A stretch of 64,000 bases of DNA from Porticoccaceae bacterium (lineage in GTDB: Bacteria; Pseudomonadota; Gammaproteobacteria; Pseudomonadales; Porticoccaceae): NCBI GenBank assembly GCA_028822155.1, contig JAPKEJ010000001.1, positions 1 through 64,000 on the forward strand, given 5' to 3'. A program made the position numbers and the translations under genes. Below are positions 1-7,252 of this stretch, piece after piece. The notes under the pieces are model-generated. The model made no database searches. It had not been told where the DNA came from and worked only from the letters and a program-made list of their open reading frames with translations. Numbering within the stretch: the stretch's first letter is position 1; each line of letters starts with the position of its first letter.

Positions 1-74
1 CCAAACGTGCCGCTGAAGATGGTGCAAATATCATTATTGCTGCGAAAACAGCCGAATACAAATCATATATATAA
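1..74 (+). pseudogene. Truncated SDR (HSDL2-like) fragment, runs off left edge
   Basis: Reading from base 3, the plus strand encodes RAAEDGANIIIAAKTAE and then YKSYI and a TAA at 72-74. The first part closely matches the early Rossmann segment of HSDL2-like short-chain dehydrogenases (family pattern DGANIVIAAKTA followed by a Pro-rich P-HPKL stretch). An intact enzyme would need about 230 more residues (NNA, YxxxK), and neither they nor a continuation in another frame is present. It therefore looks like the N-terminal remnant of a deleted gene. The portion before base 1 is not visible, so promoter and start cannot be judged. Confidence 0.45.
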
Positions 75-205
75 TAACTGCGCATTGCCCAAGCAGATGT
101 GCATAATAATTTTTATACTTTGAGCTCTAAATGAGCATCATCGATTCGATATTTGCATGCTATTAAAGCATAATGCTCGCCTAAATCATCCACTGGAAAC
201 AGACA

Positions 206-691
206 ATGACCATCAAAAAAAATAGTGCGGTAAGCTTTCATTACACATTAACCGATGACGAGGGGCAGCAACTCGATAGTTCTGCAGGAAAAGAGCCTTT
301 AGCCTATCTACATGGATCTGGAAATATTATTCCAGGCCTAGAAAGCGCCCTTAAGGGAAAAGTGGTCGGTGACTCAATGGTGGTAGCTGTTCCTGCTGCC
401 GAAGGTTATGGCGATGTGCAAGCTGAGTTGATCCAAGAAGTGCCTCGTGGCTCATTCCAAGGTGTTGATGATATTGAAGTCGGCATGCAGTTTGAAGCTC
501 AGACAGGCAATGGCGAAAGCGTCCCGGTAACCGTTACTGGGGTGACTGATGAAACTGTGACTGTCGATGGTAATCACCCTCTAGCAGGTAAGAATTTAAA
601 TTTTGATGTGTCAATTGAGTCCGTACGAGATGCCACGCAAGAAGAACTTGACCATGGCCATGTGCATGGACCGGGCGGCCATGATCACTAG
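206..691 (+). CDS. slyD: FKBP-type peptidyl-prolyl cis-trans isomerase SlyD
   Basis: This 161-residue cytoplasmic prolyl isomerase/chaperone has the SlyD arrangement: a split FKBP domain (YTLTDDEGQQLDSS, then PLAYLHGSGNIIPGLE) interrupted by the IF insert at about residues 70-125. The C-terminus is a short His-rich tail (HGHVHGPGGHDH) that in SlyD binds nickel and other metals. The tail is shorter than in E. coli SlyD and has no Cys. The gene is monocistronic, with its own Rho-independent terminator just downstream. The ATG at 206 fits the family N-terminus. Identification is firm; a role in hydrogenase maturation is not supported by any neighbour here. Confidence 0.93.
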   Translation: MTIKKNSAVSFHYTLTDDEGQQLDSSAGKEPLAYLHGSGNIIPGLESALKGKVVGDSMVVAVPAAEGYGDVQAELIQEVPRGSFQGVDDIEVGMQFEAQTGNGESVPVTVTGVTDETVTVDGNHPLAGKNLNFDVSIESVRDATQEELDHGHVHGPGGHDH

Positions 692-713
692 TTGATCGTA
701 TTGGTTGAGCATT

Positions 714-741
714 AAAAGTCACCATGCAGTGGCTTTTTTTG
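714..741 (+). terminator. Rho-independent terminator of slyD
   Basis: AAAAGTCAC and GTGGCTTTT pair across a 6-nt loop with one G-U pair, followed by a run of T, 22 bases after the slyD stop. Confidence 0.75.
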
Positions 742-833
742 TGTCTTTTATACTCTATGTTGTGCAGACTTCAACTTTCTGAACATGTCTGCTAGGGTAG
801 CCGTCAAACCAACTAATGGACGAGAAAAATTCT

Positions 834-1208
834 ATGTCAAATGCTAACGATAATGCCATGGATCCCAATGGCCTTTTCCGTGAGGAGAACTTCACGGACC
901 AAAAGATGGGCGCGATTCGTAAAATGACGCCAATAACTGCAGCTGGCTTAGATGATCCTGATCGAGAGGTTAGCTTCTTAGGCTCAGCTCAAATAATGAC
1001 CCAGATGGGTGCCATGCCACTGAACTTTATCTTAGAAGGTGCGACCATCGGTGAGGCGGCGGCAGACTTTGCAGTAAAGGCCGCAATTGCTGTTGAAGAC
1101 GCTGCCAAAGAACTTGAAAAAATGCGCCGTGAGCAGGCCTCACAGATAGTCGTACCAGGCCAAGGTGGAGGTATGGGGGGCCCAGGGCAAGGCGGTATAA
1201 TAACGTAA
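834..1208 (+). CDS. Small unrecognised protein with Gly-rich C-terminal tail
   Basis: I do not recognise this family. The ORF track opens at 816, but the second in-frame ATG (834) is preceded by GACGAGAAAAATTCT, a more credible ribosome-site region, giving about 124 residues. The protein is soluble, with no signal peptide or membrane segment. The middle (FILEGATIGEAAADFAVKAAIAVEDAAKELEKMRRE) is Ala/Glu-rich and likely helical or coiled. The tail is low-complexity GQGGGMGGPGQGGIIT. Codon use resembles the neighbours and there is a single clean frame, so it is probably a real gene. It stands alone between the slyD terminator and a convergent NYN gene. No function is proposed. Confidence 0.7.
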   Translation: MSNANDNAMDPNGLFREENFTDQKMGAIRKMTPITAAGLDDPDREVSFLGSAQIMTQMGAMPLNFILEGATIGEAAADFAVKAAIAVEDAAKELEKMRREQASQIVVPGQGGGMGGPGQGGIIT

Positions 1209-1243
1209 GAATAATAAGTTTGTGGGTACTCACTTACATATCC

Positions 1244-1732
1244 TTAGGCCAGTAATAGCGGGCCTTTAATGGCTCTGAAGTGTGTCGTGGCGTCTATTAG
1301 CGATTGAGCGGTTAAGGCCGAGGCGCCATAAACTAGAGTCTGTATTTCGCCACTGCGGCCAATGCGCCGCAGGAGCATATCAAAGTCCCCGTCACCGGAT
1401 AAAAGTACCACCCAATCAACTCTATCTAAGGCGCTGGAAACGGCATCCATGATATCGATTGTTATACCTACATCCCAATCGCCCTTAGCTGATCCATCAC
1501 TTCTTTGGATGTAGGGCTTTAGCTTGATAGTGAACCCGATATTACGAAGCGTTTGCTGAAACTTGCGTTGCTGAGAGTCATTCCTGTCTATGGCGTAGGC
1601 ATTTGCCAGAACAATCTCACCCTCAAGGCTTAACTGTCGCCACAGCTCACGGTAGTTAAAATGACAGCCAAAGCTCTCCTTTACGGTGTAATAGATATTC
1701 TGAACATCAACAAAAACGGCAATTTTCGGCAT
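1244..1732 (-). CDS. NYN (LabA/DUF88) domain protein, putative PIN-like RNase
   Basis: This 162-residue protein is essentially one NYN domain, a PIN-like nuclease fold. The N-terminal acidic motif IAVFVDVQNIYY carries the first catalytic-type Asp and the Asn. WDVGITIDIMDA and LLSGDGDFDMLLRRI supply the further conserved Asp residues, and SALTAQSLIDATTHF is the closing helix. All expected acidic positions are kept, so metal-dependent RNase activity is plausible. The target is unknown for most of the family. It is transcribed in the same direction as the HutC-like gene behind it (33-bp gap), with no obvious functional link. Confidence 0.8.
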   Translation of the reverse strand: MPKIAVFVDVQNIYYTVKESFGCHFNYRELWRQLSLEGEIVLANAYAIDRNDSQQRKFQQTLRNIGFTIKLKPYIQRSDGSAKGDWDVGITIDIMDAVSSALDRVDWVVLLSGDGDFDMLLRRIGRSGEIQTLVYGASALTAQSLIDATTHFRAIKGPLLLA

Positions 1733-1765
1733 CTAACTTCCTTTTACAAAATTTGAAACGAGTGA

Positions 1766-2473
1766 CTAGGTGGTTCCTAATTGATAGAGGCTCGCTGGGT
1801 GTACCAACTTAGATAAACTGGCCACAATCGAGCCGCGTGAGCATACCCTAGTTATCTGCAAGCAGGCAGTCTGCGAATCCTCTGTTAGTCCAAGGGCCCT
1901 TCGTTGGCTAGGCCTTGCAAGTACCGCACCTACTTGATGATGCACATGGCCGCTAGGCGCAATCCATTCTAGGTACTCATCAGGTACCACTTTAGTGAAG
2001 TTTTGCTTTAGAAAAGCAGGCGCAACCTTAGGATTCACATAGATCTCTTGCCACTGGACCGCCTTACTACCGTCAAAATGCAAAAATCTGGCTAGATAGA
2101 CCGACTGATCGATTTCGAACCTTAATAAATCAGCTAATTCAGCATCAGCAGGTATCTGCTCGAGACTAAGGACCTGGCAGCTATAAGTCCCTTTCGACTG
2201 CGCAATAGCGACGATATTATGTATCTCTAGGCTAGGTTTAGCTAAGACTGGTTCTGCCACAAAGGACCCTAGACCTGGCGCCCTAGTCAACAGACCCTCC
2301 TGAGCCAGCTCTTGCAGTGCTCTTCGAGCGGTCATGCGACTAACGGAAAAACTAACTGCAAGCTCATTTTCAGAAGAGATCCGAGCCCCCACAGCCCAAC
2401 GTCCAGAGTTTATATGACCTCGAACGTACTGTTTAATCACTTCAAATTGAGGAATTTTAATAGCATTGACCAT
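1766..2473 (-). CDS. hutC: GntR/HutC-family repressor (histidine utilization repressor-like)
   Basis: The track starts at 2533, but the first 20 residues (MFFFFSK...) come from AT-rich leader. The ATG at 2473 (MVNAIKIPQFEVIKQYVRGHI) matches HutC N-termini and gives 235 residues. Residues about 5-75 form a GntR winged helix (SSENELAVSFSVSRMTARRAL, then GLGSFVAEP). Residues about 95-235 form the UTRA ligand domain (YVNPKVAPAFLKQNF, LVHPASLYQLG), which in HutC senses urocanate. A perfect palindrome, AATGTATATACATT, lies 20-33 bp upstream of this start, which suggests autorepression. No hut catabolic genes are in the window, so the regulon must lie elsewhere or differ. Confidence 0.8.
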   Translation of the reverse strand: MVNAIKIPQFEVIKQYVRGHINSGRWAVGARISSENELAVSFSVSRMTARRALQELAQEGLLTRAPGLGSFVAEPVLAKPSLEIHNIVAIAQSKGTYSCQVLSLEQIPADAELADLLRFEIDQSVYLARFLHFDGSKAVQWQEIYVNPKVAPAFLKQNFTKVVPDEYLEWIAPSGHVHHQVGAVLARPSQRRALGLTEDSQTACLQITRVCSRGSIVASLSKLVHPASLYQLGTT

Positions 2474-2492
2474 AAATATAAGTGCTGCACTT

Positions 2493-2506
2493 AATGTATA
2501 TACATT
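2493..2506. promoter_or_regulatory. Candidate HutC operator 1 (AATGTATATACATT)
   Basis: A perfect 14-bp palindrome sits immediately upstream of the preferred hutC start. Its core TGTATATACA agrees with the HutC operator core as I remember it. Autoregulation is inferred. Confidence 0.55.
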
Positions 2507-2638
2507 TATAACCTTAGAAAAGAAAAAAAACAACTATTATTACGAAAAATATGTAAAATCCAATTAAAGTCGCTATAATATAGTAAATACTCCTATAATC
2601 GTCGATCTTCACACAAGAGGTTTATATAAAATTATTAA

Positions 2639-2650
2639 TTGTATATACAA
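2639..2650. promoter_or_regulatory. Candidate HutC operator 2 (TTGTATATACAA)
   Basis: A second perfect palindrome with the same TGTATATACA core lies about 145 bp from the first, followed by a related half (CTATACAATT). The intervening 2507-2638 is AT-rich and has no gene, so it is presumably the hutC promoter region. Confidence 0.5.
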
Positions 2651-2663
2651 CTATACAATTAAA

Positions 2664-2921
2664 CTATAGAGCGTGACCACTAACTAACTCAAGTTTTTGG
2701 TAGCGGCTGAGCTTTTTGATGGCGGCCTCGCGCTTACTGGCCGTGCTCCTATTATGCCCACTCTCGCTATATACCATCTCACAGGCATTGCGTCCCCGAA
2801 AGTACTTGGCACCCGCCTTTCCCGACTGATGCTCAGCTAAACGCCTATTAAGATCAGTGGTGATACCGGTATAGAGGCTGTCGTCGCTTGCACGCACTAT
2901 ATAAACAAACCACGTCTTCAC
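2664..2921 (-). CDS. GIY-YIG nuclease-superfamily protein (YhbQ/UPF0213-like)
   Basis: This 85-residue single-domain protein begins WFVYIVRASDDSLYTGITTDL, the VYI...YTG form of the GIY-YIG motif. It continues with RRLAEHQSGKAGAKYFRGR (catalytic-type Arg and the YF element) and ends with a Glu-containing helix KREAAIKKLSRYQK. The length is typical of stand-alone YhbQ-like proteins, whose DNA-nicking or repair role is poorly defined. It follows the SprT-like gene by 8 bp on the same strand, so the two are probably co-transcribed. Confidence 0.85.
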   Translation of the reverse strand: MKTWFVYIVRASDDSLYTGITTDLNRRLAEHQSGKAGAKYFRGRNACEMVYSESGHNRSTASKREAAIKKLSRYQKLELVSGHAL

Positions 2922-2929
2922 AAGGATAC

Positions 2930-3460
2930 CTAACCACCCTGCTTTAAGTCAGAATGGCAAAATTGACATCGATAGCTAGCGGCTCGGCTGATTATCTTTT
3001 TATGCCTCAACAGAGTGAGTTGATGAACACGGCAGTCGCAGTTATAGGCATATCGCTGATACTGACGTGTCGGAATGCCGGTTAAATCGTATTTTCCCGT
3101 CACTGTTGGCTCAGCCCCCATGGCGATCATTGTCTGACGCCACTCTTCCCCGTGAGGCTTAACCTTCCTCAGCCCCCAAATACAGTCAACAATGTAATGT
3201 GCAACTTCGTGCACAACAGTATTGGTTAGGCTTTCTTGGTAATATTTTGCGAAAATCCAAGGGTTGTAACGAATACGCCTCTGGTGGGCCCTTACCTGAT
3301 ACATGCCCGCACATTTACCTCGCAAGTCAAAATCAACTGGTAATTCGATAAATTGCCGATCAAATAAGGCACTAGCTTTGCTAATACAGGCGACGGTAGC
3401 TGCGCTCACCTGCTCCTTTTGCTTTTCCGAAATAGGCGTAATAATTTTAAGGTCAGTCAT
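2930..3460 (-). CDS. SprT-like zinc metalloprotease-fold protein
   Basis: The SprT signature HEVAHY (HExxH) lies near residue 85 of the 176-residue form starting at ATG 3460 (MTDLKIITPISEKQKEQV). A C-terminal zinc ribbon uses CDC and CQFC. The family includes bacterial SprT and eukaryotic Spartan, which cleave DNA-protein crosslinks; the bacterial function is inferred. The track's longer start at 3625 adds a non-homologous 55 residues that overlap the divergent PHP gene, and I reject it. The gene heads a short operon with the GIY-YIG gene. The 62-bp gap to the PHP gene must hold both promoters. Confidence 0.82.
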   Translation of the reverse strand: MTDLKIITPISEKQKEQVSAATVACISKASALFDRQFIELPVDFDLRGKCAGMYQVRAHQRRIRYNPWIFAKYYQESLTNTVVHEVAHYIVDCIWGLRKVKPHGEEWRQTMIAMGAEPTVTGKYDLTGIPTRQYQRYAYNCDCRVHQLTLLRHKKIISRAASYRCQFCHSDLKQGG

Positions 3461-3522
3461 ATAACGATTATATAGGGTGCTGAGACTGGTACAATCTCTA
3501 AAAATAGCAAGAAGTGAATCTA

Positions 3523-4341
3523 ATGAACGTCGACCTCCATTGCCATACCAACATGTCTGATGGCAGTTTAACGCCTGACCAGTTAGTTGAACTAGCCAGT
3601 GAGCGCGGAGTAGATATTCTGTCAATTACCGATCATGACACTCTGGACGCATACAGCGGACTAAAGTATAACCCCGAAAAACTCCGCCTAATTACTGGTA
3701 TTGAGTTTTCTAGCCAGTGGCGCAAGCAGGGCATTCATGTCGTAGGGTTGAATGTAGATCCTCTGAGCGATTCCATTATTTTCGGAGTGGCACAGCAAAA
3801 AAAGGCTCGTCAGGATCGGGCCATAAAAATCGCTGAGCGCCTTAACAACCTGGGCTTTGAGCATTGCCTTAAAGGCGCAACCCTTTTAGCCGACGGGCAA
3901 ATTGGCCGCCCTCATTTTGCACAGCATCTGGTCAACATAGGCGCGGTATCGAACATTAAACAGGCCTTTAAAAAGTATCTTGGTGCAGGGAAAGTTGGAG
4001 ATATTAAAGAGCAATGGGCCGAGCTTGCCACGGTGGTGCAATGGATTTGTGAGTCAGGGGGCATTGCCGTATTGGCTCACCCAAGTAAGTACAAAATGAG
4101 CCATACAAAACTCAAAGAGCTGCTAGAAGATTTTTGTAGTGCAGGCGGGGAGGGCATGGAGGTTATTTCTGGGCTTCAGGTGCCCTCCGTTACAAAGGAT
4201 TTAGCCACTTTGTGTAATCAATATGGTCTGCTTGCTTCTTGTGGGTCAGACTTTCACGCACCAGGAATGAAATGGGCTGCCCTTGGCTTTGTGAGCAGCC
4301 TTCCCGATACCTGCAAACCCATCTGGGATCGCTGGGCCTAA
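3523..4341 (+). CDS. PHP-domain phosphoesterase (RNase AM/YciV-like)
   Basis: The protein opens with the PHP metal motif VDLHCHTNMSDGSLTP, followed by ITDHDTLDAYSGL and GIEFSSQW. Later motifs are GRPHFAQHLV, VLAHPSKY and the C-terminal SDFHAPGMKW. This is the full set of metal ligands for the family that includes YciV (RNase AM; 3',5'-nucleotide bisphosphate phosphatase), and about 272 residues fits. GAAGTG lies 6 bases before ATG 3523; a GTG at 3514 is the alternative start. In many gammaproteobacteria this gene neighbours trp or YciO/YciA genes, but not here. Confidence 0.88.
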   Translation: MNVDLHCHTNMSDGSLTPDQLVELASERGVDILSITDHDTLDAYSGLKYNPEKLRLITGIEFSSQWRKQGIHVVGLNVDPLSDSIIFGVAQQKKARQDRAIKIAERLNNLGFEHCLKGATLLADGQIGRPHFAQHLVNIGAVSNIKQAFKKYLGAGKVGDIKEQWAELATVVQWICESGGIAVLAHPSKYKMSHTKLKELLEDFCSAGGEGMEVISGLQVPSVTKDLATLCNQYGLLASCGSDFHAPGMKWAALGFVSSLPDTCKPIWDRWA

Positions 4342-4437
4342 TCAAACCACAGGCAATTCCTAAGACTATCATTCATGTGTATAATTCAGCCCGCGCTACC
4401 TTAGCGTCCCAAAAACTTAGCCAAAGAGTGTAACTAC

Positions 4438-4857
4438 GTGGATATTTTTATTTTTGCAAGTGAGCAGTGGCTCCTAATAAGCTTATTTTTAGTGCTTATC
4501 TATATTTTTGCATTGACCGAACGAACCAAAGGGGGCAAACCAATTGCTTGCTCACAGCTAGTGTCTTTAATGAATGCAGACGAAGCGGTGCTTGTAGATG
4601 TGCGTGCGGCCAATGATTTCCAAGCGGGTCATGTTCACGGCGCGATCAACATTCCTCACACTAAAATAGCGACTCGGTTAAGTGAGATCGAAAAACACCG
4701 TGAAAAAGTTGTCGTATTAACAGACCAGATGGGCCAGCATGCCGGCGGCGTTGGGAAAGAGATGACGAAACAGGGATATACGGTTCGCCGGTTGAGTGGC
4801 GGAATGAGTGAATGGCAGCAGCAGAATATGCCTGTGGTCCAAGGTCAGAAAAAATAA
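4438..4857 (+). CDS. yibN: YibN-like membrane-anchored rhodanese-fold protein, catalytic Cys absent
   Basis: This 139-residue protein has one N-terminal transmembrane segment (WLLISLFLVLIYIFAL) and a rhodanese domain (VLVDVRAANDFQAGHVHGAINIPH). The active loop, where sulfurtransferases carry a Cys, reads TDQMGQHAGG. E. coli YibN, as I recall it, has a Cys in this loop. The whole protein contains only one Cys (ACSQL), far from the active site, so sulfur transfer is unlikely. The start is a GTG at 4438 with AAAGAG upstream. It lies 39 bp before grxC in the yibN-grxC-secB order also found in E. coli, which supports the assignment. Confidence 0.82.
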   Translation: MDIFIFASEQWLLISLFLVLIYIFALTERTKGGKPIACSQLVSLMNADEAVLVDVRAANDFQAGHVHGAINIPHTKIATRLSEIEKHREKVVVLTDQMGQHAGGVGKEMTKQGYTVRRLSGGMSEWQQQNMPVVQGQKK

Positions 4858-4896
4858 AGCCACAAAATCTAGAACGATATTATTGAAGGAAATTGC

Positions 4897-5181
4897 ATGT
4901 CTCAGGTAGTACTATATGGAACGCGTTTTTGCCCTTACTGCACTGCGGCGCGACATCTGCTGAGTGCGAAAGGTGTTAATTACGAAGATATCTCCGTGGA
5001 CTCCGATATGAACTTACGTCGAGAGATCATGGAAAAAAGCGGACAACGTACTGTTCCTCAAATCTGGATTGGCGAAAAACATGTTGGGGGTTATTCTGAA
5101 TTACAGCAAATAGAAACTCTTGGCCAATTAGATGCCCTTTTGAAAAATGGGGTTGAATTGGATAAAACTGACGCCATATAA
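4897..5181 (+). CDS. grxC: Glutaredoxin 3
   Basis: This is a 94-residue single-domain dithiol glutaredoxin. The N-terminal active site CPYC lies in TRFCPYCTAARHLL, the cis-Pro segment is TVPQIWI, and GGYSEL is the glutathione-binding end. These are the hallmarks of GrxC, the glutathione-dependent cytoplasmic disulfide reductase. AAGGAAATTGC precedes the ATG. It sits between yibN and secB, with a 46-bp gap to secB, and is probably in the same operon. Confidence 0.95.
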   Translation: MSQVVLYGTRFCPYCTAARHLLSAKGVNYEDISVDSDMNLRREIMEKSGQRTVPQIWIGEKHVGGYSELQQIETLGQLDALLKNGVELDKTDAI

Positions 5182-5227
5182 AGATTAAGGCAATAAATTA
5201 ATCCACACACAATTAAAGGTTTAAGTA

Positions 5228-5767
5228 ATGACTGACGAAACTCCCTCGACTGATCAAGCTGCCGCGGCAGCCACAGAAGATACTGGGCCCAAATTTGCTG
5301 TGCAGCGAATCTATCTCAAAGATCTCTCTTTTGAAACTCCACAAGGAGTAGCTGCATTTCAAAAACAGTGGCAGCCAAAAGTAAGCCAAGATCTAAATAC
5401 CAAAAGCAGTCAAGTCGGAGAGGGTGTCTACGAGGTCGCTCTTCGCCTAACGATTACCGTTACCGACGGTGAAGAGACTATTTACCTGATCGAAGTAGAA
5501 CAAGCAGGTCTGTTTACAATTCAAGGTATCGAAGGCCAGCAACTGACGCAAGTTATTAACACCACTTGCCCGTCAATGCTGTTTCCCTACGCCAGGGAAA
5601 CAATTGATAGCACATTGACCAAAGGTTCCTTCCCTCCTTTGATGATACCGCCTATTAATTTTGATGGACTCTTTGCCTCTGCTGTTCAGCAAGCGGAAGC
5701 AAAAGCCAGTGAGGAAGGTGAGCCAACTGACGCAGGTGTGTCAAAGGGCGACGACACTACACATTAA
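5228..5767 (+). CDS. secB: Protein-export chaperone SecB
   Basis: SecB is a tetrameric cytoplasmic chaperone that keeps preproteins unfolded and passes them to SecA. The family core is evident: FAVQRIYLKDLSFETP, YEVALRLTITV, AGLFTIQG and the NTTCPSMLFPYARE segment, followed by LMIPPINFDGLF. At 179 residues it is longer than E. coli SecB (155), owing to an acidic/Ala-rich N-terminal extension and a Glu/Asp-rich tail. It is last in the yibN-grxC-secB group. Unlike E. coli, no gpsA follows; a strong terminator does. Confidence 0.95.
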   Translation: MTDETPSTDQAAAAATEDTGPKFAVQRIYLKDLSFETPQGVAAFQKQWQPKVSQDLNTKSSQVGEGVYEVALRLTITVTDGEETIYLIEVEQAGLFTIQGIEGQQLTQVINTTCPSMLFPYARETIDSTLTKGSFPPLMIPPINFDGLFASAVQQAEAKASEEGEPTDAGVSKGDDTTH

Positions 5768-5788
5768 GGCTAAAGCTAACGAACCAAC

Positions 5789-5822
5789 AAAAACCCCGCT
5801 CTAATTTGGCGGGGTTTTTTGT
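5789..5822. terminator. Bidirectional terminator between secB and ntrC
   Basis: CCCCGC and GCGGGG pair around a 9-nt loop, flanked by A and T runs (AAAAACCCCGC ... GCGGGGTTTTTT). The position between two convergent stops allows it to serve both strands. Confidence 0.88.
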
Positions 5823-5829
5823 TATGGGC

Positions 5830-7251
5830 TTAGACTCCCTGGCTTTCCATACTGTATTCTTGAAGCTTTCTGGTTAAAGTATTTCTACCCCATCCGAGCA
5901 GCTTCGCGGCGTCTTTTTTACGCCCACCAGTATGCGCCAGCGCTGTTTCAATCATAGCCATCTCAAAATCAGGAATTGCTTGCTGAAGTATACTTTGATG
6001 CCCAGCTTTTAATTCCCGCGCACTCCAGCGCTTTAGCATCTGCTGCCAGTCTCCTTGGATAGGAGTTTCTTTATCCGCGCTGTCGGCTTTTAATTCTGGG
6101 GGTAGATCGGAGAGCAGCACTTCTCTTCCTGCCGCCATTACAGTTAACCAGCGGCATATGTTTTCTAACTCTCGTACATTTCCAGGCCAAGCTAAGTTAT
6201 TGAAAACCACCGCCGCCTCTTGAGATAACACCTTAGGCTCCATATCCAACTCTTTAGCCGCTCGATGAAAGAAATGTGTCATCAACTGAGGAATATCTTC
6301 TCGGCGGTCCGCTAATTTTGGCAAATGGACTCGAATGACGTTTAACCTATGAAATAAATCTTCTCGAAAGCGGTTAGCCGCAACCAATTCCTCTAGATTT
6401 TGATGGGTTGCTGCAATAATTCGGACATCGACTTTAACCGCTATGTGACCGCCAACTCGGTAGAACTCGCCATCAGCCAGAACCCTCAATAGTCGAGTTT
6501 GGGCTTCAGCTGGCATATCTCCAATTTCGTCCAAAAATAGCGTTCCACCGTCGGCTTGCTCAAATCGTCCTTCACGCCGCTGAGCCGCACCGGTAAATGC
6601 ACCTTTTTCGTGACCAAATAATTCAGACTCAATTAAGTCATGAGGAATAGCTGCCATATTAAGCGCTATAAATTTGGCTGTTTTTCGCGGGCTATGCTTA
6701 TGAAGGGCCTGCGCTACCAATTCCTTACCAGTCCCTGACTCACCATTAATTAACACCGTTATGTTTGAATTCGACAATCGCCCTATCGCTCTAAAGACCT
6801 CTTGCATCGCCGGTGCCTCACCAATAATTTCCTGAACCACGGGGCTTGGCACTGCTAGATCGACGGTCGACTTTTGTTCTCTGGAGAATGAGATCGCACG
6901 ACGTGCGACATCTACCAACTCGTCTAGGTCGAAGGGCTTTGGTAAGTATTCAAATGCGCCACCCTGATAAGCTGCCACGGCACTGTCTAAATCAGAATGA
7001 GCGGTGGTAATGATCACCGGAATATCAGCGTGCTTACCGTAAATCTCTTTTAACAACTGCAGCCCGTCGATACCTGGCATGCGGATATCAGAAATAATGA
7101 TTTCCGGCTGAGATCCTTTGAGGGCTCTTAGTAAATCGTCACCCGTCTCAAAGCTACGCACTTCCAGACCCTCTCGGCTAATCGCCTTCTCCATCACCCA
7201 GCGCAGAGATCGGTCATCTTCTGCGATCCAAATTTCCGATTTGTTGTTCAT
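5830..7251 (-). CDS. ntrC: Nitrogen regulation response regulator NtrC (GlnG)
   Basis: A 473-residue sigma-54 activator in three domains. The receiver (about 1-120) has the phospho-acceptor in [10 protein letters not shown]. The AAA+ domain (about 145-380) has Walker A GESGTGKE, the sigma-54 contact loop GAFTGA and [12 protein letters not shown]. The Fis-type helix-turn-helix is at the C-terminus ([22 protein letters not shown]). It activates nitrogen-assimilation promoters when phosphorylated by NtrB. It follows ntrB by 1 bp, so the two are translationally linked. Candidate target sites lie 4 kb away, upstream of the glutamine synthetase gene. Confidence 0.96.
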   Translation of the reverse strand: MNNKSEIWIAEDDRSLRWVMEKAISREGLEVRSFETGDDLLRALKGSQPEIIISDIRMPGIDGLQLLKEIYGKHADIPVIITTAHSDLDSAVAAYQGGAFEYLPKPFDLDELVDVARRAISFSREQKSTVDLAVPSPVVQEIIGEAPAMQEVFRAIGRLSNSNITVLINGESGTGKELVAQALHKHSPRKTAKFIALNMAAIPHDLIESELFGHEKGAFTGAAQRREGRFEQADGGTLFLDEIGDMPAEAQTRLLRVLADGEFYRVGGHIAVKVDVRIIAATHQNLEELVAANRFREDLFHRLNVIRVHLPKLADRREDIPQLMTHFFHRAAKELDMEPKVLSQEAAVVFNNLAWPGNVRELENICRWLTVMAAGREVLLSDLPPELKADSADKETPIQGDWQQMLKRWSARELKAGHQSILQQAIPDFEMAMIETALAHTGGRKKDAAKLLGWGRNTLTRKLQEYSMESQGV

Positions 7252-7252
7252 G

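Noticed and set aside
1244-2533. NYN nuclease plus GntR regulator as a defence or toxin-antitoxin module
   Set aside because: The regulator is a good HutC-type protein with its own operators, and the NYN gene has no antitoxin partner or mobile context.
3461-3625. 55-residue N-terminal extension of the SprT-like ORF
   Set aside because: It covers the PHP gene start and the shared promoter gap and has no family similarity.
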